Source: an uncultured Gammaproteobacteria bacterium (GTDB lineage Bacteria; Pseudomonadota; Gammaproteobacteria; Eutrophobiales; Eutrophobiaceae). Taken from it: 64,000 bases of DNA. Under the pieces are notes generated by a model. It had not been told where the DNA came from, made no database searches, and was given only the letters and a program-made list of their open reading frames with translations. The translations under genes and the position numbers were made by a program. Positions within the stretch are counted from its first letter, which is position 1, and every line of letters starts with the position of its first letter. Positions 20,773 through 29,784 of the stretch are shown piece by piece. The DNA lies in NCBI GenBank assembly GCA_943788815.1, contig CALSRS010000001.1, positions 1,487,501 through 1,551,500 of the forward strand. The letters run 5' to 3'.

Positions 20773-21644
20773 TTATTGCTCTTTGCAATTGCCCTTTGAC
20801 TTGCCAGGCCACCACCCAGTAAACCCAGAACTGGTCCGGTCACCAAAACAATACCAATTACCATCATAGGCGAACTTAACTGGCTGGACATAAATGGCAT
20901 CAATGCAATGATTATGCCCTGTATTACTTCACCCAGATATAAAAATACCGCTCCAGCTAGTATGGACGAAAACAATCCCAGCAAAAATGCTTCAATTAGA
21001 AATTGAGCTCTTATTCCCCAGGGGCCAACACCTACCCAGTGCTGAATCTGTATTTCTACTTCCCGATTTAGTACCGCAAGTTGCATCGCTGTCAGACTCA
21101 TTAATACGGCAGCGATAAAAAAACCGATAATGAATATTATGCCGCCCCTTTGTATGCCGTTTGAAATCTTGTACAGGATCTGGGCAAATCCCTGACCCCA
21201 TACGACATCACCAACACCCTCCAATGTTCGAATCTGTGAGACGGTCTCATCTGCCTGATCTGGATCTTGAAGTTCAGCGGAAAGGCTGTCAGAAAATGCG
21301 TCAGCAGGTAAAGCATTCATCAGTGTTTCGCGCCCAAATACCGGCGCAAGACGTTCATAAGCTGATTCACCGGCCAAAATCTCCACACTACGAATACCTG
21401 ATAGTGATTCAATTAAGGGAGCCAGTGTTGTAGCCGGAGTTCCTTCAGCAGGAAATATTCTTATCTGGACCTGACGTTCAAGGAGGCTTGCTACCTGTGC
21501 CAGGTTGGCGTTCAACCAGAGAAAACCTCCAAACATTAATAATGTAAGTGTCAGTAATACCACAGTCGCGATACTTGCCCAGGTATTTCTTGCAATCCCC
21601 TCTCTTGCTTCTCTGAGGCGGTAAAAAATGGCCCACATATTCAT
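20769..21644 (-). CDS. FtsX-like ABC transporter permease
   Basis: N-terminal TM, extracytoplasmic domain (QVRIFPAEGT...GIRSVEILAGESAYERLAPVFG), three C-terminal TMs; FtsX topology. Confidence 0.78.
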   Translation of the reverse strand: MNMWAIFYRLREAREGIARNTWASIATVVLLTLTLLMFGGFLWLNANLAQVASLLERQVQIRIFPAEGTPATTLAPLIESLSGIRSVEILAGESAYERLAPVFGRETLMNALPADAFSDSLSAELQDPDQADETVSQIRTLEGVGDVVWGQGFAQILYKISNGIQRGGIIFIIGFFIAAVLMSLTAMQLAVLNREVEIQIQHWVGVGPWGIRAQFLIEAFLLGLFSSILAGAVFLYLGEVIQGIIIALMPFMSSQLSSPMMVIGIVLVTGPVLGLLGGGLASQRAIAKSNK

Positions 21645-22343
21645 TCCTTAGTCTCCTCGCCTTGCTCAGACCAGTAACCGCCGGTAGCATCGCTGATCAC
21701 ATTTCCTTGTTGTAGTCTGATTACCCTTCTACCTAAGCGGTTTACAACATCCACGGCATGGGTTGCAAATAAAACCGTCGCCTTATGCTCCTGATGGAAG
21801 CGATCGAAAATATTGAGGACCCTATCAGTATTTTCTGGATCCAGATCACCTGTTGGTTCGTCTGCAATGATTAATTTAGGTTCATTGATCAATGCCCTAC
21901 CAATCGCGACACGTTGTTGCTCACCGCCAGACAACTGTCCTGGCAACCTGTGTGATTTATCTGCAAGACCGACAAGATCCAGGATCTCCTTGGTCCTTTT
22001 CCTGACTTCCTTGGGCGGCGTTGCTAACACTTCTGCGCCGTATGCAATATTTTCAAACGCGGTTTTTTTCTCAAGCAATCTGAATGACTGGAATATAATT
22101 CCCATAGATCGTCGAAGACGACTACCATGGATATTAGACGTATCCATTCCACCGACCAGAACCTTGCCTTTATCGGGGACCTCTTCCTTATAAAGGAGCT
22201 TAAGTAATGTTGTCTTACCCATGCCTGAGGCACCAACCAAAAATGCCCAGTCTCCGGAATCTATTTTTAGAGATACATCATCTAAAGCGGTAAAACCGGC
22301 GGCCTCATAACTTTTATAAACATGATCTAGTACAATTTCGATG
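21641..22343 (-). CDS. FtsE-like ABC transporter ATPase
   Basis: Walker A GASGMGKTT, signature LSGGEQQRVAIGRAL, Walker B LIIADEPTGDLD. The frame extends upstream of 22240 as IEIVLDHVYKSYEAAGFTALDDVSLKIDSGDWAFLVGASG; start codon non-canonical or uncertain. Confidence 0.83.
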
Positions 22344-22367
22344 ACGGCTCACTCCCTTACTTTAAAA

Positions 22368-23246
22368 TCAGGATCGCTTACTCCTGAAAAACAGTATTAC
22401 TCCCAAAACCAATACTGCAGCAATCAGGCTATATAATAGTGTGTGATTGCTTGCGACCTGTGTTTGAGACCCATTTGAATTATCCAGTACAGCTGATGCT
22501 GTTGTACCCGTTGCTGTCACTGCTTGCACTGGTTCTGCTTCAAGGTATATCCAGAGGGTAAAATCACCCAGCTGTTTTAAAAATGACCTACGGACAACCC
22601 TTCCACTCCACTGAATCAGGTCTGTAGGACCATTGGCTACGCGACCATGTGTATAAAGCGGAAAGGTTTCGTTCGCCACTGTAATATAGTAGGAACTTCC
22701 TCCATCAGGATTTAATCGAGACTCTACCTCAGAGATTTCTCCTGTAGGCCCAACACGCATACCTCTGCGGTCCAGTAATGTTTCACCATTAATGTCTGAA
22801 GTTAGATTGTTGGCAATAAAATTTGCGGCCTCTTCTTTAGATGGGACAGCTTCAGTATTTTCTGGTATCAGCTGCCCTTTAAATAAAACATTATTAATAT
22901 CCTGATAAGTTGCACTACCTTCGATCTCTTCAAGCAGCCCCTCTGTCAGAGCAAGCTCCGAGAGTTTTTTCATATCAGGCGTTTCCCCACCTTCGGCAAG
23001 TCCTGAAGCCAGAACAGCCCAGGCGGCAAGGTCACTTTTACTTAACTCAAGATCCGGTTCAAAAACAGGTGTTTCAGGAATTATTCCGGCGCCTACCAGC
23101 AGAACAATTTCAAATTTTGAATCTGAAAACTCAATATCCGGGAATTGACTAGACTCATTTTTTATATGCGCCACAGTGCTACATGAAAATAAAAATAATA
23201 TTATTGGAATCATGTCCCTTAATAAATTTTTAAAACCAAAGACCAT
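22368..23246 (-). CDS. SLH-like exported protein with C-terminal TM anchor
   Basis: SLH-like FPDIEF...FEIVLLVGAGIIPETPVFEPDLELSKSDLAAWAVLASGL; C-terminal TM and RSKRS tail; paralog of 23305-24042. Confidence 0.6.
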   Translation of the reverse strand: MVFGFKNLLRDMIPIILFLFSCSTVAHIKNESSQFPDIEFSDSKFEIVLLVGAGIIPETPVFEPDLELSKSDLAAWAVLASGLAEGGETPDMKKLSELALTEGLLEEIEGSATYQDINNVLFKGQLIPENTEAVPSKEEAANFIANNLTSDINGETLLDRRGMRVGPTGEISEVESRLNPDGGSSYYITVANETFPLYTHGRVANGPTDLIQWSGRVVRRSFLKQLGDFTLWIYLEAEPVQAVTATGTTASAVLDNSNGSQTQVASNHTLLYSLIAAVLVLGVILFFRSKRS

Positions 23247-23304
23247 CTAATACATCATCCTTTATTATTATAATTACTTAGTTATATTTGACTTACTTGA
23301 ATGA

Positions 23305-24042
23305 TTAATGCCCAACATCCCCTGCCTCTAGAAAAACCCATAATTGAAACTGCCCCAGGTTGCGAACCACGCTTCGTCTCACCATTTTTCCTTTCCACTG
23401 TTTCAGGTCTACAGGACCATTGGCCAGTTTACCATGAGAGTAAACAGCATAGGACTCCTCTCCTATAGTCAGATACATCGTACTTCCTCCGTCCGGATTC
23501 ATTTTAGACTGAACATCTATCACCATGCCGGTAGGCCCTAAATGCATCTCCCTACGAGACAGTAGTGATTCTCCGTTAATACTAACTTCAAGATTTGCAA
23601 CAATAAATTCTGCGGCTTGTGTACGTGTTGGCATGGTTTCAGGAGAGTCAATTTGTAAGCCTCCATCAAATAGTACCTGGTTGATATCGTTGTAACTTGC
23701 ATTACCGTTAAGATTATCAATTAAGCCTTTATCCATAGCAGTTGATGCTATTCCCTTGATATCCACTGCTTCTCCTGGCGCAGGAACTACCAGCCCATGT
23801 GCCAAAGCTCCCCACACTGCCAGATCGCTTCTGGAAAGATTTGTATCTGGATTAAACTTGTCAGTTTCTGGCACGATACCTATCCCTACAAGCAGGATTA
23901 CATCAAACCGTGCACTTGATCCTTTAATGTCCGGGAATAATGTTGACTCATTGGTAGTATGCGCCAGACCTGAAGTACTAAAAAAACTTAAAAATAAAAT
24001 AAAAATTAAGTTATTAAAAAATATATTTGAAGTTTTCATCAA
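23305..24042 (-). CDS. SLH-like exported protein
   Basis: FPDIKGSSARFDVILLVGIGIVPETDKFNPDTNLSRSDLAVWGALAHGL; collinear with the adjacent paralog; overlaps the HEAT gene by 4 nt. Confidence 0.6.
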   Translation of the reverse strand: MMKTSNIFFNNLIFILFLSFFSTSGLAHTTNESTLFPDIKGSSARFDVILLVGIGIVPETDKFNPDTNLSRSDLAVWGALAHGLVVPAPGEAVDIKGIASTAMDKGLIDNLNGNASYNDINQVLFDGGLQIDSPETMPTRTQAAEFIVANLEVSINGESLLSRREMHLGPTGMVIDVQSKMNPDGGSTMYLTIGEESYAVYSHGKLANGPVDLKQWKGKMVRRSVVRNLGQFQLWVFLEAGDVGH

Positions 24043-25586
24043 TCCTGGCTCCCAATCTGATTTATTTTTTCGAGCGCATCTTCTGCGGCACGACTAACTG
24101 CAGGATTCTCATCATCCACAATCTTCTCAATTTCACCTTTCACAGAAATCGACAGATTCCCAAGATTGCCTAGTGCAATAACTGCGGCTTTTCTAACTGG
24201 TGCCTGCTCATCTGATAAAGTTGATACCAGAGAAGTAATCACATTGGTATTTCCTTTTTGATGTTGCCCCAATGCCAGGGCGGCGACACCTCGTACCTGC
24301 CATTCATCATCATTCAAAGCCTCTACTAATGGTGCTATTGCAGCTTCATGGTCTGATCCCACAACTCCAAGGGCTCGCGCCGCTGCCCAGCGTACAGTCC
24401 AGCCAGTGGCTAACAATATTTTCTGGGATGCCTCACTCTCTGCATCAATCACTTCGCAAAAACCAGCATCGACTGCTGTTGCAGCTGTTCCCAGGGCATC
24501 AACTGCTTCATAGGCATCCGATCCCATCTGCTCAAGGGCAAACGCAGCTGCCTCACAGACCCTTGAATCACCATCTTTAAGTGCTGAAGCAAGAGCTGCA
24601 ATACTCTGTCTTCTTATCTCTTGATTATCTGTACCCAGGGCACCCAATGCGCGCGAGGCAGACCATCTTACCACCCAGTCGGCATCATCTAATGCAGCAG
24701 TAAGAGAAGCAATGGTCTGATCGCTAATATCGCTATTACCCAGGTCTTCACCTATGGCCCATAAGGCCCTGGCAGTAGACCATTGCACCTGCATTACGTT
24801 ATCAGCCAGTGCCATAGACAACGCTGGAATGGCATCTACCGCGCCAGCACCCATTGCACCTAAAGCGCGGGCAGAACCCCATCGCACCGGGACTGAATCG
24901 TCTAGTAAGCCATCTATTAATACGGGAACAGCGGGCGTTCCGATTCTAGATAGTGACTCAACCACCTGTTCAATCACTCGCCAGTCTGGATCGCGTAATT
25001 GTGATGCCAGTGAGGACACTGCAGATTCAGCATCATTTCCAAGCTTACCAAGGGCATGTGCAGCCGCAGCACGCATCTCCCAATCTTGATCTGTCAATGC
25101 TTGTATAAGTTCTGGTAAGGCTATTTTACTATCCGGCGCTAAACCTGAGAGTGCAAGCAATGCTGCTTTTCGAGTATTCGGTAATTGGGAAGATAATTTT
25201 TCTTTGATGTCAGATATAGATCCCGCTGCAGTCGATCTAAGTGTGCCTAATGCCAGCGCTGCCCTTCTGCGAACGACCCAATCTGTATCATCCAATGCTG
25301 TTATCAAAGCAGATATAGCGTCAGGAGATCCTTCCCCTACGCCCTCCAGAGCTCGCACACTTGCCCGCTTTACTTCCTTATCGACATCTGACAGTAACAA
25401 CACCAATTTTGGAATCGCCTTACTTCCTTGCGTCCCGGTCGTTGCCAGGCTTTCGGCAGCATCTCGACGGGCCGTCCAAAGCGGATGATCAAGCGCTACA
25501 ATCAGCCTGTCGACATCGACTTCTGCGAATACCGGCTGAAATGACAGCAGCAAAATTATGGTTAAGACTGATCTAATATTAGTCAT
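24039..25586 (-). CDS. Exported HEAT/PBS-lyase-repeat protein
   Basis: 515 aa, signal peptide, many repeats such as DDTDWVVRRRAALALGTLRS, DQDWEMRAAAAHALGKLGN, DDEWQVRGVAALALGQ. Confidence 0.85.
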   Translation of the reverse strand: MTNIRSVLTIILLLSFQPVFAEVDVDRLIVALDHPLWTARRDAAESLATTGTQGSKAIPKLVLLLSDVDKEVKRASVRALEGVGEGSPDAISALITALDDTDWVVRRRAALALGTLRSTAAGSISDIKEKLSSQLPNTRKAALLALSGLAPDSKIALPELIQALTDQDWEMRAAAAHALGKLGNDAESAVSSLASQLRDPDWRVIEQVVESLSRIGTPAVPVLIDGLLDDSVPVRWGSARALGAMGAGAVDAIPALSMALADNVMQVQWSTARALWAIGEDLGNSDISDQTIASLTAALDDADWVVRWSASRALGALGTDNQEIRRQSIAALASALKDGDSRVCEAAAFALEQMGSDAYEAVDALGTAATAVDAGFCEVIDAESEASQKILLATGWTVRWAAARALGVVGSDHEAAIAPLVEALNDDEWQVRGVAALALGQHQKGNTNVITSLVSTLSDEQAPVRKAAVIALGNLGNLSISVKGEIEKIVDDENPAVSRAAEDALEKINQIGSQD

Positions 25587-25660
25587 GTTTATTTTAGATA
25601 TATAAAATTACGATACGTTCGATAAATTATATCAACTGTCTATGCGTAAAAATATCTGCA

Positions 25661-26524
25661 TTATGGCTTTTCATATATCCTTGAATCCACTGAGTTACTA
25701 AACTCAATTTTAGAAAAAAATGATTCATAGTGAATATTGCCATCCGGCCTAAACAGGGTCCGTATATGCTCACGGTTAATTCCACCAACCTTTTTTATAT
25801 TTTTATATAGCAGGGTTTCATAGGTCCCATCTCCGTGGTGTGAAAAATAGACTTTTACAAGATCTCCATTTTCTGCAAAGTGAAAGAAATACTCCTCACC
25901 ACCATGGCCATGTCCGCCGCCATGTTCACCCTCGGCCTGATGCTCAGAATTTGCATTGTGGTCATTCCCTGAAGAATGATCGCCATGCGCATCAGCATGT
26001 CCTGAAAAATATCTGTCAGCCGGTCCCTGATCATAGGTAATTTTCAATACCTCTGTTTTCTTTCCATAATAACTGTCGGTCCCTGAGTACTCTAAGCCAT
26101 CTAGATCACTTTCCAGCACAAATGGTAGTGAAAATCTGAAGTAGGCATCTGAGATGACTCTTCTAGCCTCGCGAACTTCGTCATCATCACCTGGCTTACC
26201 ATCAACCGTTGCCCAAAAATCCATTCCATCCCAACCATAAACAAGAGTTCGCCCTTGCCTTGATAGCTCAATGCGGTAGCCACTGCCATCCGTATTCATG
26301 GTGTGTGTCAAGTCGACGACGACTACCCCACCCTCTTCATAACGTTTTTGAAATTCATGAACAATAAGGGCGCCATTGTCATGCCAGGTTGACCCTCCCC
26401 CTGCCTGAGAAATAGCCTTATTAATGATCGATTCAACCTGGTCATGAGATTGCGCGAACACACTTGAGAATGGCACCAGAGAAACGAAGACATAGATGCC
26501 TAACTTTAATATTTTATCTTTCAT
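25661..26524 (-). CDS. Exported protein, possibly LolA-like fold, with His-rich insertion
   Basis: Signal peptide; HADAHGDHSSGNDHNANSEHQAEGEHGGGHGHGGE in mid-protein. Confidence 0.5.
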   Translation of the reverse strand: MKDKILKLGIYVFVSLVPFSSVFAQSHDQVESIINKAISQAGGGSTWHDNGALIVHEFQKRYEEGGVVVVDLTHTMNTDGSGYRIELSRQGRTLVYGWDGMDFWATVDGKPGDDDEVREARRVISDAYFRFSLPFVLESDLDGLEYSGTDSYYGKKTEVLKITYDQGPADRYFSGHADAHGDHSSGNDHNANSEHQAEGEHGGGHGHGGEEYFFHFAENGDLVKVYFSHHGDGTYETLLYKNIKKVGGINREHIRTLFRPDGNIHYESFFSKIEFSNSVDSRIYEKP

Positions 26525-26559
26525 AATATTCCCCTCAGGTACTTGAGTCTTTTATTGGG

Positions 26560-28716
26560 TTATTTTGCTAATGGATCTGGCCGCATTTGGAAATGAACTA
26601 CCAAAGGTTTAGATCCCTTACCACCTTCATAATGAAAAGGAGTTCTATCACCACTAGGCACCCATAATCCACGCCCTTTCCAACTGGCATCAGGATCATC
26701 TATTCGTCCCTCAAACCCCTTAGTATAAAATCCCAATGGGTAAGGGACACGTAGTGTCATAAAACTCTCGTCCTTGAACACATGAATTCCATCATGCAAA
26801 TTCCCCGTTACCATGGGGACATTTTCTCCAATACCCAGTGAACCTCGCTGGTCTACCCAGGTATAGTAACTCGATTCGACACTGCTATCTTCAAGACCAA
26901 CGAAACCTGGACCCGGCAAATCATGGAAACTCCAACCTTCTGGACAATGGTCACCTGTGGCCCGGGGTCCATTCAATGGGCCCTGGCACTTGCGACGATC
27001 AAATTGCCCCAGATGACCGCTACCCATGGACAACCAAACCACACCATTACGATCAATATCAGCGCCCCGGTTGGCAAACCCAGGCATAGGTGGCCGATAA
27101 ACTTCACTTAATCCCGTTGCAGGGTCAAAGCGCACGATTCCACCTCGCCAATCACTACTCACACTGGAATACCAAACTGAGCCATCCGCCGGGTTAGGCA
27201 TCACCGCATAGGTATCTGCGATTATCCTTTTATCTTTAGCTGGATCCACTGGCTCATCGGGTTCTACCCATTCATCTACCTCACCATTTCCATTAGTATC
27301 AAGGATAAAGGGAGACCAGCCAATTGCCGCCTCAATATCACCAGTCTCTAAAAAGACCCTGGTCTTCACCCAACCCGCAACAAAATCATCACCACTGGTC
27401 CATAAGGTATTGTCCGGATCTTCTGAAAAATGCAGATGATGAGTATCGAAACAAGTATCAACAAAGGTGTATTCTCCGGTATCCGGTTCATAGAATGACA
27501 ACTGTCGTCTTGCTTCAGGAGTGGGATAAAGCTGAGCGGAAGGATGACTTGATCCTGCCTGGCAAAAATCCGGATTTTCAGGTGCCCGTATTCTTGCCGT
27601 ATACCAGACCCGCCCATCCTGATCCAGCATGGGATTATGGGCATTGGCCCTGGCATCCCATAACTTTTCGTCCCCCCAATATGCGGATGGGGCATTCACT
27701 GGATCGTCTGCCGCAGAAGGCGTGTCATCATCCCTAACCGGGGCTGTAAATGTACGAGACGTATTATTTACAGGATCCAAAATCGGAAATTCATCAGTAC
27801 TGAATTCCGGTGCACCGTAGATTTGACCATAGGCATTAACCGTGGGGTCACGGCGGTCAGTACCTGAAAGATCATGTAAATAGGCCGTAGGACTAGACCA
27901 GTCCCTGACGGTGAGCACAAGATTTCTTTCCATACCTGCCGGCCGTTCCGGTATGGTGTGAGGCAGTTCTCCAGCTTCAATACGATCAGTCCAGTCTGAC
28001 AGATATTTAAATGCAACACCTAGTCTTGCGGCCCTGGCTAGCATAGAGTCGCCGGCCTGACCTGAGGACATACGCCGCATCCAGGCTTGTTCAGTGGATT
28101 CAATATCAGCAAACATTTCCGGGATAACCCGGGTAGCCCGATTACCAAGCTGGTGGCAAACAATACATGCCCTGTTTTTCATATTAGCCATATATTCATT
28201 CAAGCCACCATCAAGATGGGCGACTTCTGCTGCACCAGGGACCTTCATCATTGAATACCAATATGCAGCTGGGTATATCTCGGCCGCTGATGCCGCATCG
28301 GGAGCTATAGGTGCTAACAGGTTAAGCTTGTTTCCTGGTGTTGTCTGAGTTTTTGCAGAATCCACCAAACCGTAACCACGCACCCATACTTCGTAACTAG
28401 CGTCAGGCAAATCCGGGATTAGAAACCTTCCTTGATCATCGGTAACGACAATCTTCGCATATCGGGTTTCAAATTCATCCGTCTCGGCTATGACCCAGAC
28501 ACCAGCCTCAGCCCCATTGGCGCTGGTCACCATTCCTGCAATATCATCACTATCAACTGGAATGGAAGGTGCAGAAACCGGATTGACTGCTTGTGATGGT
28601 GGTGAAACTGAATTCGTATTATCCATCTGGGATTCAGGTGTACCACTGTTGCATGATGCGATCGCCAAACAACTACAAAGCAAAAATATTCTGTATATAT
28701 TGCAAGTTTTTACCAT
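26560..28716 (-). CDS. Lipoprotein with carboxypeptidase-regulatory-like domain, CxxCH heme motif and beta-propeller-like C-terminus
   Basis: Lipobox AIASC; DDIAGMVTSANGAEAGVWVIAE...; CIVCHQLGNR heme-type motif; Vgb-like C-terminal pattern. Confidence 0.65.
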   Translation of the reverse strand: MVKTCNIYRIFLLCSCLAIASCNSGTPESQMDNTNSVSPPSQAVNPVSAPSIPVDSDDIAGMVTSANGAEAGVWVIAETDEFETRYAKIVVTDDQGRFLIPDLPDASYEVWVRGYGLVDSAKTQTTPGNKLNLLAPIAPDAASAAEIYPAAYWYSMMKVPGAAEVAHLDGGLNEYMANMKNRACIVCHQLGNRATRVIPEMFADIESTEQAWMRRMSSGQAGDSMLARAARLGVAFKYLSDWTDRIEAGELPHTIPERPAGMERNLVLTVRDWSSPTAYLHDLSGTDRRDPTVNAYGQIYGAPEFSTDEFPILDPVNNTSRTFTAPVRDDDTPSAADDPVNAPSAYWGDEKLWDARANAHNPMLDQDGRVWYTARIRAPENPDFCQAGSSHPSAQLYPTPEARRQLSFYEPDTGEYTFVDTCFDTHHLHFSEDPDNTLWTSGDDFVAGWVKTRVFLETGDIEAAIGWSPFILDTNGNGEVDEWVEPDEPVDPAKDKRIIADTYAVMPNPADGSVWYSSVSSDWRGGIVRFDPATGLSEVYRPPMPGFANRGADIDRNGVVWLSMGSGHLGQFDRRKCQGPLNGPRATGDHCPEGWSFHDLPGPGFVGLEDSSVESSYYTWVDQRGSLGIGENVPMVTGNLHDGIHVFKDESFMTLRVPYPLGFYTKGFEGRIDDPDASWKGRGLWVPSGDRTPFHYEGGKGSKPLVVHFQMRPDPLAK

Positions 28717-28939
28717 GATCTCTAATCCCGTTATTAGTAATGATTATTTTTGAGCAGTCACTTGCTGTGTTCCTAAAGCTACCTTCAGCTTAGCAAAATA
28801 CCAATTGATAATTATGCAATAACATTGATATTTCAGGGAGTTTTTTTGACAGTTTTTATCGATAAACCACGTGATTTCCAACAATACCATGATTGATCGC
28901 AAGAATCGGGTGGGGTGTATGTATTCAATATGCTAGGTT

Positions 28940-29773
28940 TTGGACATGAATGACTACATTATGATGTCACAGGTAATCCACTACCTGGTGCAAAACAGCC
29001 GAAATCAGCCTTCATTAGAGCAGCTTTCCAAGGTGGCTGGCTTAAGTCCCTATTATTTTCAACGTAAATTCAAGACATGGGTAGGTGTTTCACCCAAGGC
29101 ATTCTTACAATACCTGACTTACATGAATGCAAAAACCAGCTTGAAAATTGGCGAAGAAATATCCACTGCCGCATTTAACGCGGGGCTTTCCGGATCAGGA
29201 AGACTTTATGATCTTTGCGTCAAACTTGACGCTGCCAGTCCAGGGGAAATTAAGCTGCATGGACAGGGAATTGATATCCAGTTTGGATTTGGGCCTACGC
29301 CTTTTGGTAGAAGCATAATCGGAATTTCATCTCGTGGAATTTGTTACCTGGCATTTATTCATCAGCAGACGAATCAAAATGCTATTAAGGAATTACAGAT
29401 GACCTGGCCAAAAGCCCTGCTTACACATAATCCGGAATTGGCCATGAATAAACTGCAACAAATATTTTCGTTTAAAAACAGATCTGAAAAACTGGATGCA
29501 TTTGTCACTGGGTCTGATTTTCAATTAAAAGTGTGGCGAGCATTATTAAACATACCTCCAGGTGATATTATCAGTTACGGTTCACTTGCAAAAACCATAG
29601 GCAGTCCCGGTGCAGCACGAGCCGTTGGATCAGCCGTTGCCAAAAACTATCTTGCCTATCTTATTCCCTGTCACAGGGTAATCAGAACTAGCGGTGTTAT
29701 AGGTGATTATAGATGGGGTAGTGAACTGAAGAAAAAGATGATTGAAATTGAAAGTGCAATCACATCATCATAA
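28940..29773 (+). CDS. AraC-type HTH / methylated-DNA-protein-cysteine S-methyltransferase fusion (Ada-like, no N-terminal Zn domain)
   Basis: HTH QPSLEQLSKVAGLSPYYFQRKFKTWVGVSPKAFLQYL and active-site IPCHRVIR. Confidence 0.88.
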   Translation: MDMNDYIMMSQVIHYLVQNSRNQPSLEQLSKVAGLSPYYFQRKFKTWVGVSPKAFLQYLTYMNAKTSLKIGEEISTAAFNAGLSGSGRLYDLCVKLDAASPGEIKLHGQGIDIQFGFGPTPFGRSIIGISSRGICYLAFIHQQTNQNAIKELQMTWPKALLTHNPELAMNKLQQIFSFKNRSEKLDAFVTGSDFQLKVWRALLNIPPGDIISYGSLAKTIGSPGAARAVGSAVAKNYLAYLIPCHRVIRTSGVIGDYRWGSELKKKMIEIESAITSS

Positions 29774-29784
29774 GCAAGCGAGTG

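Noticed and set aside
28940-29773. Ada-like protein without the N-terminal metal-binding domain as a novelty
   Set aside because: HTH/methyltransferase fusions lacking the Zn domain are a common known architecture.
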